DNA from: Verrucomicrobia bacterium UBA3841
GTDB taxonomy: Bacteria > Verrucomicrobiota > Kiritimatiellia > RFP12 > UBA1067
Length of the DNA: 43,010 bases
NCBI GenBank assembly: GCA_002392765.1
Contig: DGHT01000054.1
Span: 1-43,010, forward strand
Reading direction: 5' to 3'
Position numbers and translations under genes: made by a program. Of the stretch, positions 25,328-31,695 are shown one piece after another; position 1 is the stretch's first letter, and each line of letters opens with the position of its first letter. The notes below the pieces were generated by a model. The model had not been told where the DNA came from. It searched no databases and saw nothing but the letters and a program-made list of their open reading frames with translations.

Positions 25328-25426
25328 TTAAGCGCCTCGTTTCGTCATACCGCCGGGAGCCGCACAGCCGACGGCGCGGAGACACGCCTGCGCTTTTGCG
25401 CTCCCGCCAATCACAATCTTTTGCAT
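25328..25426 (-). CDS. Upstream ORF, 32-aa relic of the SIS gene start
   Basis: A 32-codon ORF starts ten bases after a TATAAT box and ends nine bases before the CE15-GH28 ATG. Its first residues, MQKIVIGGSAKAQA, align with the start of the SIS protein, MEKIVISESAKAKA. The DNA around it is likewise similar (see the promoter at 25437). It therefore looks like a copied gene start fused to unrelated sequence. Translation of it would end close to the ribosome binding site of the CE15-GH28 gene, so it could couple or tune its expression. Whether it is translated is unknown. Confidence 0.45.
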   Translation of the reverse strand: MQKIVIGGSAKAQACLRAVGCAAPGGMTKRGA

Positions 25427-25436
25427 GACGCAATAC

Positions 25437-25442
25437 ATTATA
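25437..25442 (-). promoter_or_regulatory. -10 box of the CE15-GH28 gene
   Basis: On the minus strand TTTTAGTATAAT, identical to the SIS promoter, ends ten bases before the ATG of the upstream ORF. As in the SIS gene, the operator-like repeat begins ten bases upstream of the box. The transcript would then have a roughly 110-base leader before the CE15-GH28 start. Confidence 0.6.
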
Positions 25443-25452
25443 CTAAAACACA

Positions 25453-25468
25453 CCGTATCATTCAACCG
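25453..25468. promoter_or_regulatory. Candidate operator half-site, third copy
   Basis: CCGTATCATTCAACCG matches the two repeats in the SIS-regulator gap (TCGTATCTNTYAACCA) at most positions. A second half-site expected 22 bp further (about 25475-25490) is only weakly preserved. The spacing to the -10 box equals that at the SIS promoter. Confidence 0.5.
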
Positions 25469-25559
25469 CAATTTTCGCAGGGTTTACGCATTTGAAAACG
25501 ATTGCGGCATAAAGCGTGGTCTCTGGCAAGGCTAAGCCGAAACTTCCCTTAATGTGTAA

Positions 25560-26060
25560 GTGTGTAAATGTGTAAACGGGCATCGGCCAACGGGCGTATC
25601 CCCCGAGCCGAAGGCGAGTTTACTGGGGGAACGAGCGTCCCGCTCGTTTAAGAGGCGAGTCGCCTTGGCGATGCCCTAGCAGGGGTGGCGTCCCGCCCGT
25701 TCATATTGACGGAGCGAGACGCTCCATCTCCTTGATATCGCCGCCAAGATGGCATATCCCCCGAGCCGAAGGCGAGTTTACTGGGGGAACGGGCGTCTCG
25801 CCCGTTTAAGAGTTGTGAAATTGTGAATGCGATGCCCTAGCAGGGGCTCTTTCCCAGTTAGGGACGCGGCAGGATGCACCCCGCATTGAGCCGCCCTCGG
25901 CGCTCGCTTCGCTCGGGGGATACGCATCTCCTTGATATCGCCGCCGGCAGGATGCCGGCTTTCCCAGTTAGTGACCACACTGGGGGAACGGGTGTCTCGC
26001 CCGTTTGAGAGGCGAGCCGCCTTGGCGATGCCCTAGCAGGGGTGCTTTCCCAGTTAATGA
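25560..26060. repeat. Mosaic of palindromic repeats, no gene
   Basis: Between the CE15-GH28 promoter and folE lies a patchwork of repeated blocks. TATCCCCCGAGCCGAAGG... occurs at 25597-25633 and 25755-25791. A block running from CTGGGGGAACG to GCGATGCCCTAGCAGGGG occurs three times (ending near 25685, 25846 and 26042). TTTCCCAGTTARKGAC occurs three times (near 25850, 25961 and 26047), and CATCTCCTTGATATCGCCGCC twice (near 25725 and 25925). Each large block carries a hairpin such as AACGGGCG-TCT-CGCCCGTT. No ORF in this stretch is convincing. A 39-bp piece (25697-25735) recurs inside dnaX. Confidence 0.8.
25697..25735 (+). repeat. 39-bp interspersed repeat, intergenic copy
   Basis: This copy begins CCGTTCATATTGACGG, contains the hairpin GGAGCG-AGA-CGCTCC, and ends ATCTCCTTGA. 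It is identical over 39 bp to two copies within the dnaX coding sequence (32906-32944 and 32975-33013), about 7 kb away. Confidence 0.85.
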
Positions 26061-26072
26061 CGGAACGGGCCG

Positions 26073-26660
26073 CTACCTGGCCAGATTGAGAAATTCCTGA
26101 CGGACTTTTTCGTCGGAGCGGAACGATCCAAGGACGGCGGACGTGGTCATTTCGCTGTTCTGCTTCTCGACGCCGCGCATCATCATGCAAAGATGCTTTG
26201 CGTTTATCACGACGCCCACGCCTTCGGCGCCCGTCTCGCGCATTACCGCGTCCGCGATCTCTTCGGTCAGGCGCTCCTGTATCTGAAGCCGCCTGGCGTA
26301 CATGTCGACGATGCGCGCGAGTTTCGACACGCCCAGGACCTTGCCGGTCGATATGTAGCCTATGGTGCACTTTCCGACAAACGGAAGCAGATGGTGTTCG
26401 CAGAGGGAGTACAGCTCGATATTCTTCAGAATCACCATGTGATTGGTGCCGCTCTTGAAATATGCGCCGTTGACGACGCTTTTCAGATTCTGCCTGTACC
26501 CCCTCGTCAGATAGGAGAGGGATTTGGCGACGCGCGAGGGAGTCTTGACAAGCCCTTCGCGCGCCGGATCCTCGCCGAGCTCGACAAGAAGTTCCCTGAC
26601 GAGCGCGGCGATCCTTTTTTCGTCCGGAGCCTTTTCCGGTTTCCTCCGTGAAGCAGCCAT
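26073..26660 (-). CDS. folE: GTP cyclohydrolase I
   Basis: 195 residues, a normal length for the family. FolE converts GTP to 7,8-dihydroneopterin triphosphate, the first step of folate and pterin synthesis, as a cytoplasmic decamer with a catalytic zinc. Visible signatures are CEHHLLPFVGKCTIGYIS (zinc Cys and His residues), LARIVDMYARRLQIQERLTEEIA, and HLCMMMRGV with the second zinc Cys. The start at 26660 gives MAASRRKPEK; a longer open frame upstream runs through prs and is not real. It begins 5 bp after the prs stop, so the two are co-transcribed. Nothing unusual in the sequence. Confidence 0.95.
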   Translation of the reverse strand: MAASRRKPEKAPDEKRIAALVRELLVELGEDPAREGLVKTPSRVAKSLSYLTRGYRQNLKSVVNGAYFKSGTNHMVILKNIELYSLCEHHLLPFVGKCTIGYISTGKVLGVSKLARIVDMYARRLQIQERLTEEIADAVMRETGAEGVGVVINAKHLCMMMRGVEKQNSEMTTSAVLGSFRSDEKVRQEFLNLAR

Positions 26661-26665
26661 GTGTT

Positions 26666-27625
26666 TCACTCGTGGTTGAAAAGGTCGTTTATGGATGCGT
26701 TTTCGTGTGTGCGCCTGATCGCCTCGCCGATGAGCGGCGCTACGGAAAGGCGGGTCAGTTTGAAAGGCAGTTTGGACGGATCGAACCCCTCGCGCAGCGG
26801 GATGGAGTCGGTCACGACCAGCTCGTCGAGCTGCGTCTCCGTCATGAGACGCTCCTCGCCCTTCGCGGTGAGCGGGAAGTGGGAGACGAACGCGTGGACG
26901 GACTTCGCGCCGCTTTCGCGGCACATCTTGGCCGCCGCGGAAAGCGTGCCGCCGGTCGCGGTCATGTCGTCGATCATGATGACGTCGCAGCCGTTCACGT
27001 CGCCGACTACGCTGAACGCGTCCACCGTCGAATCGCCCGTGCGCTGCTTGGCGACGATCGCCAGTCCGCAACCGAGCTTGCGGCTGTAGCCGTAGGCGGT
27101 CTTCGCGCCGCCGGTATCGGGCGCGACGACCACGGGATTGGCCCAGTGCTGGTCGCGGATGTATTCGAGAATGACCGGCTCCGCCTTGAGATGGTCGAGA
27201 GGAATGTTGAAAAAGCCCTGTATCTGGTTGGCGTGCAGATCCATCGTGAGAACGCGATCGGCGCCGGCAGTGGTGATCAGGTTCGCTACGAGACGCGCCG
27301 TGATCGGAACGCGCGGCTGGTCCTTGCGGTCCTGCCTGGCGTAGCCGTAGTACGGGAGGACGGCAGTGATTCTCGCGGCGCTTCCGCGGCGCAGGGCGTC
27401 CATGATGATAAACAACTCCATATACGCGTCGTTTGGCGAGGGGGAACCGGACTGGATGACGAAAACATCGCGTCCGCGCACAGGGTCGATGACCTGGCAG
27501 AACGTTTCACCGTCCGGGAAATGCCTGATGTCGATTTTGTTCAGCGGCCTGCCGAGATATTTGGCGACAGCCTCCGCCAGATCCGGATTGGCGCTCCCGG
27601 AAAACACCATGAAGTCCTCGTTCAT
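26666..27625 (-). CDS. prs: Ribose-phosphate pyrophosphokinase
   Basis: 319 residues from the ATG at 27625, which has AAAGGAG seven bases upstream; an ATG at 27643 would place the ribosome binding site inside the gene. The enzyme makes PRPP from ribose 5-phosphate and ATP for nucleotide, His and Trp synthesis. Signatures: FSGSANPDLAEAVAKYLG at the N-terminus, YYGYARQDRKDQPRVPI, VLTMDLHANQIQGFF for Mg binding, and the PRPP loop VIMIDDMTATGGTL. It sits between eda and folE on the same strand with short gaps, so the three probably share a transcript. Confidence 0.95.
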   Translation of the reverse strand: MNEDFMVFSGSANPDLAEAVAKYLGRPLNKIDIRHFPDGETFCQVIDPVRGRDVFVIQSGSPSPNDAYMELFIIMDALRRGSAARITAVLPYYGYARQDRKDQPRVPITARLVANLITTAGADRVLTMDLHANQIQGFFNIPLDHLKAEPVILEYIRDQHWANPVVVAPDTGGAKTAYGYSRKLGCGLAIVAKQRTGDSTVDAFSVVGDVNGCDVIMIDDMTATGGTLSAAAKMCRESGAKSVHAFVSHFPLTAKGEERLMTETQLDELVVTDSIPLREGFDPSKLPFKLTRLSVAPLIGEAIRRTHENASINDLFNHE

Positions 27626-27647
27626 GTCGAATGCTCCTTTCATTTTT

Positions 27648-28283
27648 TCAACCTCTTACCGCTTTTACCATTGCGGCCGCTTCCGCCGCGAGAGACTCGA
27701 TCGCCGCCCAGTCTCCGGACGCGATCGCGTCCTTGGGCGCTATCCACGTGCCGCCGCAACAGGCGATTTCCGGAACCTTGAGATAATCGGAGACGTTTGC
27801 CGGCTTGACGCCGCCCGTGGGCATGATCTTGACGCCCGTCCAGCGGAACGCGCCCAGAAGGTCCTTGATGTACTTGACCCCTCCTGCGGATTCGGCAGGG
27901 AAGAATTTGACGATTTTGCATCCGCAGGACAGCGCCTGCGAAAGTTCGGACGCCGTGGCCACCCCCGGACAGAACGGCATCCCCGCGGCAAACGCCGCTT
28001 TAACGATAGCCGGATCGAAACCGGGCGCCACGCACGCCTCTGCGCCGGCCGCCTTGGCCTCGAACAACTGCGCCATCGTCAGAACGGTGCCGGCGATGAC
28101 CGTCGCGCCCGGAACCTCCTTCTTTATCAAGGCAATCGCCTCGCCCGCGCATTTCGTCCTGAAGGTTACCTCCAGCACCGGCAGACCGCCCTTCACAAGC
28201 GCCCTGGCGAGAGGCACGGCCTTCCCGACGTCATCTATCACTATCACCGGTATTATTCCGGCAGCCTGCATTTTTTCGATCAT
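27648..28283 (-). CDS. eda: KDPG/KHG aldolase
   Basis: 211 residues. The enzyme splits 2-keto-3-deoxy-6-phosphogluconate into pyruvate and glyceraldehyde 3-phosphate, the last step of the Entner-Doudoroff and hexuronate routes. Class I aldolase signatures are visible: LEVTFRT (catalytic Glu), GAEACVAPGFD, FCPGVATASEL, CGCKIVKFFPAE (Schiff-base Lys) and IMPTGGVKPANVSDYL. The start at 28283 (MIEKMQAAGIIPV) has a GGAAAGG site upstream; longer frames run into the M50 gene leader. The presence of eda fits a uronate-using lifestyle, in line with the CE15-GH28 gene nearby, though it is in a separate group of genes. Confidence 0.92.
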   Translation of the reverse strand: MIEKMQAAGIIPVIVIDDVGKAVPLARALVKGGLPVLEVTFRTKCAGEAIALIKKEVPGATVIAGTVLTMAQLFEAKAAGAEACVAPGFDPAIVKAAFAAGMPFCPGVATASELSQALSCGCKIVKFFPAESAGGVKYIKDLLGAFRWTGVKIMPTGGVKPANVSDYLKVPEIACCGGTWIAPKDAIASGDWAAIESLAAEAAAMVKAVRG

Positions 28284-28305
28284 TGTCGAACCTTTCCTGT
28301 TTGTT

Positions 28306-29175
28306 TCAACCGTTTCTGGTAACATCGTATTCATCGCCGTCGCCGCCGTACGGAGGCGGAGAAACCTTGGCGCGCCAGTCGTTCCAGGCGCGTCCCCATC
28401 CCGATTCGCGGCACACCTGAATGTATTCCCTGTACCCTTCCTGCCAAATCATCCAGGCGATCAGAACCGAGACGAAGCCCCAGTTTCCGCCGCGGGTCAT
28501 CGCGACGATTCCGCGCAGGCCTATCAGGACCGCCACGGCGCGGCCGACAACCATGGCCGCAAATGTCGCATTTACGCGCGACGTGAACTGGCGCATCAGG
28601 CTGCGGAATACGCGTCCGCCGTCCATGGGGAAGCCGGGGAGCATGTTGAATATGGCCAGCATCATGTTCATCGTGGCGAGATAAAACGCGGCATTCGCCA
28701 GTGACGCCATTTTAGGCTCGACGTAAAGAGGGCCTGCGATATCGAGATCGAGTCCGAACGAACCTACCGAATCCTCGACGACGAACAGCACCGCATCGCC
28801 GAAACCGGCGTTCAGGGACGCCGCGGAAAGAAGCGCCATGGCGAGAAGCGATATCCCCACGCTGGCCAGCGGGCCCGCGAGCGCGGTGCAGAATTCCTGC
28901 CAGGCCTTCCGGGGCAGAGCTATCAAAGACGCGCACCCGCCCAGAAGCGACAGCGTTATGTCCCTCGTCGCAAACCCGAACGCGCGCGCAGTCAGCGCGT
29001 GGGCGAGTTCGTGGACGGTAATCGACACGAGAAGCAGGACGGCGCAAAGCAGTCCCGTTTCGACGCTGCCCGGCCCCGTCAGGAAAAAGAGAAGCAGGAA
29101 CAAGAGCGAGATGTCGAGATAGATGGGGATCCCGAACAATTCGCACAGCCTGAATTTGTTTTTGAACAAGAACAT
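28306..29175 (-). CDS. M50-family membrane metalloprotease
   Basis: 289 residues from the ATG at 29175. It is a site-2-protease-like (M50B, SpoIVFB-like) integral membrane protease. HELAH in LLLVSITVHELAHALTARAFG is the zinc motif and NMLPGFPMDGGRV carries the third ligand Asp. Several hydrophobic helices are visible (LLFLLLFFL, LLAMALLSAA, AAMVVGRAVAVLIGL). Such enzymes cut transmembrane substrates such as anti-sigma factors. Longer frames extend upstream past the promoter, but the -10 box seven bases before this ATG argues for this start and for a leaderless message. It is the first gene of the group leading to eda, prs and folE, with which it has no obvious functional link. Confidence 0.88.
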   Translation of the reverse strand: MFLFKNKFRLCELFGIPIYLDISLLFLLLFFLTGPGSVETGLLCAVLLLVSITVHELAHALTARAFGFATRDITLSLLGGCASLIALPRKAWQEFCTALAGPLASVGISLLAMALLSAASLNAGFGDAVLFVVEDSVGSFGLDLDIAGPLYVEPKMASLANAAFYLATMNMMLAIFNMLPGFPMDGGRVFRSLMRQFTSRVNATFAAMVVGRAVAVLIGLRGIVAMTRGGNWGFVSVLIAWMIWQEGYREYIQVCRESGWGRAWNDWRAKVSPPPYGGDGDEYDVTRNG

Positions 29176-29182
29176 GTAGTAA

Positions 29183-29193
29183 ATTATATCAAA
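29183..29193 (-). promoter_or_regulatory. Extended -10 promoter of the M50-eda-prs-folE group
   Basis: On the minus strand TTTGATATAAT, with TATAAT at 29183-29188 and TGA directly upstream. Only seven bases separate it from the ATG at 29175 and there is no ribosome binding site, so the transcript probably starts at or next to the ATG. Confidence 0.65.
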
Positions 29194-29283
29194 TATCCCG
29201 CCCAATCGCAAATTTTCTTCACCGGCGCAAATCGGCCCGCACGATTCCCCGCATATCAAGATTTGATGACATCGCCTGCGAAA

Positions 29284-29294
29284 TTTGATATACT
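29284..29294 (+). promoter_or_regulatory. Extended -10 promoter of the GH3 gene
   Basis: TTTGATATACT, with TATACT at 29289-29294. Unlike the neighbouring promoters it is followed by about 35 bases of leader with an AAAGGAG ribosome binding site at 29328-29334. Confidence 0.6.
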
Positions 29295-29335
29295 GTTTTG
29301 CGTTCTTTCCAATCATTGGACAACAAGAAAGGAGT

Positions 29336-31657
29336 ATGTCTGTGGAAATCAAGACGATGAAAATGTTTTTGCTCGCGCTGGTCGCGACGTCGATATCGGC
29401 GTGCGCCGCCGACGGAACCGCCGGCGACGGTCTGCAGCTGTCGCCGGAAATCGCCGCCCGGCACCGCACCGTTGCGCGCCGTTCGGCGGCGGAGGGAATC
29501 GTGCTTCTTCAAAACAACGGCGCGCTGCCGCTGGCCAAGGGTTCGGAGATCGCCCTTTTCGGAGAGTGGAAGGACTACAAGACGGGCGGGGGCGGATCTT
29601 CCCGCGTCAAGCCTTCGCGCACCGTAGGTTTCGCGGAAGGCCTCGCCGAAGCGGGATTCACCGTCAACCCGTCCAACAGGGTGAACGCCGTCTACGTCAT
29701 GTTCAGGAAGTCGGGCGAAAACCGGGACATGCCCAGGGAAAGCTACTCCGTCTCCGGAAAGGAGCGCGCGGAAATAGCGGCTCTGCGCAAACAGGGTTTC
29801 AAGAACATCGTGCTGATCGTCAACGGCGGAGTGCTGCCCAACATCCGGCCTCTCGTCGCTTCGGGGCTCGTCGATTCCGCGCTTTTCACATGGTACCCGG
29901 GACAGGAAGGATGCGCGGCCATCGGCGACATCCTGTGCGGCGACGCGAATCCGTCCGGACGTCTCGCCTGCACCGTCGCCAACGCGCTTGAAGACATTCC
30001 GTCCGACAGTTCGTTCATGGCATCGCCGGACTACGTGCCTTACGAGGAGGACATATACGTAGGCTACAGATACTTCGAAACGGTCCCCGGCGCGAAGGAC
30101 AAAGTCGCATACCCCTTCGGACACGGTCTGAGCTACACCGAATGGAAAATAGAAAATGCTGAATGCAATGTCGAAGGCTCTCGCGTCGCCGCCGCCGTAC
30201 GCGTCACGAACACCGGCAAAACCGCCGGAAGGCGTTCGGTCCTCTACTACACTTCGCAGACCGGCGGACTTGCCGAACATCCCGCGCTCGAACTCAGGGC
30301 ATTCGCGAAAACGCGCCTTCTCGAACCGGGCGAGAGCGAAACCGTCGCGGTTTCTTTCGAGAAGAGCGATCTCGCCTCGTTCGACGACGAAGGCTGGAGC
30401 GGCAAGCAAGGGTCGTGGGTCATCGACCGCGGCAGATATACCGTCTATGCCGGCGGAAGCGTCCGCGACGTGATGGAAGCCGGATCGTTCGACGTGGCCG
30501 AAGCGCAGATACTCTGCACACCCGGCGTCAAGAGCAGCCCCGACACGCTTGCGAGGCGTCTCAGGGCGGACGGATCGGGCCTTGCGCGCAACGTGGACTA
30601 CTGCGGCAGGAAAGGCATCGAATGGCGCGGCAAAAACGACTATCCGAAAGAGACGAAGGGCGAACTCACTCTTTTCGACGTCGCCGCGGGCAAGACGACG
30701 ATGGATGCGTTTCTCGACCAGTTCTCCCTGGCGGATCTCCTCAAACTGACGCACGGACATCCCGCTCTCGCCGCCGGGGGGACGGGGTCTATCGGCGGCG
30801 GTCTCGACGAATACGGCATACTGGGAGCGCAGACGTGCGACGGACCGTGCGGCGTCAGACGGGCCCTCCCCTCGACGGCTTTCCCGTGCGCGGCTCTCGT
30901 CGCGTGTTCGTTCGACAAGGAACTCGCGCGCGATATCGGACGCGTGATAGGCGAGGAGGCCGCAGACGTGGATTTCGACCTTCTTCTGGCGCCGGGCCTG
31001 TGCATCCACCGCCACCCGCTCTGCGGACGCAACTTCGAATACTTCTCCGAGGATCCGTACGTCGCCGGGGCGATGGCTTCGGCTTACGTCCAGGGCGTCC
31101 AGTCGACCGGCGTCGGCGCCACGCTCAAGCATTTCTGCTGCAACAACCGCGAGACCAACAGGCGCCTCGCAAGCGCGGTCGTGTCCGAGCGCGCCTTGCG
31201 CGAAATATATCTGCGCGGATTCGAGCGCGCGGTCAAGGAGGCGAAGCCGTGGGCGATCATGACAAGCTACAACCACATAAACGGACTTGCCGCAAGCGCG
31301 CATCCCGGCATACTGAAAGGCATTCTCCGCGACGAATGGGGTTTCGACGGAGTGACGATGACCGACTGGTACACGTCCCAGCCGATGTGGCGCGAACTGA
31401 ACAGCGGCAACGACGTCAAGATGAGCCACGACCTCGAACTTTTCACGGACAAATCGACATGGCGCACCGGACTTGGCGAGCGCAATGCGTTCGCGGCGTA
31501 CACGGCCGAGAACGCGGCATTCGTATATCTCTACCGCGAAAGCGTGCGCGACTCGGCAAGACGCGTCTGCGAACTGGTGATGAAATCCCGCCGATTCAAG
31601 AAACGCCTCGGCGAACCGGGCCGGCCGCCCGCCGTCGCGGAGGAGCCTGCGCAATAA
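29336..31657 (+). CDS. GH3 beta-glycosidase lipoprotein, permuted domains
   Basis: 773 residues from ATG 29336. A GTG at 29342 has better spacing to the AAAGGAG site and may be the true start. Lipoprotein signal with ISAC lipobox (MKMFLLALVATSISAC). The order is the reverse of ordinary GH3: first the GH3 C-terminal sandwich domain (AAEGIVLLQNNGALPL, about 40-260), then a fibronectin-III-like domain (RVTNTGKTAGRRSVLYYTS, about 270-400), then the TIM-barrel domain (about 440-760). The nucleophile is Asp677 in FDGVTMTDWYTSQ; ATLKHFCCNNRETNRR is the substrate-binding KH motif. The same permuted order is known from Ruminococcus albus beta-glucosidases. It probably releases terminal glucose or xylose at the outer face of a membrane. 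Confidence 0.9.
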   Translation: MSVEIKTMKMFLLALVATSISACAADGTAGDGLQLSPEIAARHRTVARRSAAEGIVLLQNNGALPLAKGSEIALFGEWKDYKTGGGGSSRVKPSRTVGFAEGLAEAGFTVNPSNRVNAVYVMFRKSGENRDMPRESYSVSGKERAEIAALRKQGFKNIVLIVNGGVLPNIRPLVASGLVDSALFTWYPGQEGCAAIGDILCGDANPSGRLACTVANALEDIPSDSSFMASPDYVPYEEDIYVGYRYFETVPGAKDKVAYPFGHGLSYTEWKIENAECNVEGSRVAAAVRVTNTGKTAGRRSVLYYTSQTGGLAEHPALELRAFAKTRLLEPGESETVAVSFEKSDLASFDDEGWSGKQGSWVIDRGRYTVYAGGSVRDVMEAGSFDVAEAQILCTPGVKSSPDTLARRLRADGSGLARNVDYCGRKGIEWRGKNDYPKETKGELTLFDVAAGKTTMDAFLDQFSLADLLKLTHGHPALAAGGTGSIGGGLDEYGILGAQTCDGPCGVRRALPSTAFPCAALVACSFDKELARDIGRVIGEEAADVDFDLLLAPGLCIHRHPLCGRNFEYFSEDPYVAGAMASAYVQGVQSTGVGATLKHFCCNNRETNRRLASAVVSERALREIYLRGFERAVKEAKPWAIMTSYNHINGLAASAHPGILKGILRDEWGFDGVTMTDWYTSQPMWRELNSGNDVKMSHDLELFTDKSTWRTGLGERNAFAAYTAENAAFVYLYRESVRDSARRVCELVMKSRRFKKRLGEPGRPPAVAEEPAQ

Positions 31658-31676
31658 CTCCATTTTTCAGCGAATT

Positions 31677-31687
31677 TTTGATATAAT
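31677..31687 (+). promoter_or_regulatory. Extended -10 promoter of dnaX
   Basis: TTTGATATAAT lies in the 38-bp gap after the GH3 stop, with TATAAT at 31682-31687. Eight bases separate it from the dnaX ATG and no ribosome binding site is present, so dnaX is probably read from a leaderless message. Confidence 0.7.
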
Positions 31688-31695
31688 ATTGCGCA

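Noticed and set aside
22950..25433. TTG start at 25433 for CE15-GH28
   Set aside because: The N-terminus would be unrelated basic sequence before an evident signal peptide. The ATG at 25319 has its own ribosome binding site.
25560..26060. Integron attC array
   Set aside because: The large repeats with hairpins are reminiscent, but no cassette ORFs, no consistent RYYYAAC/GTTRRRY core sites and no integrase are present.
29219..31663. 814-codon open frame on the minus strand
   Set aside because: It is antisense to the GH3 gene over its whole length. Its composition (Arg, Val, Ala, Asp rich) is that of a GC-rich shadow frame and no family motif is seen.
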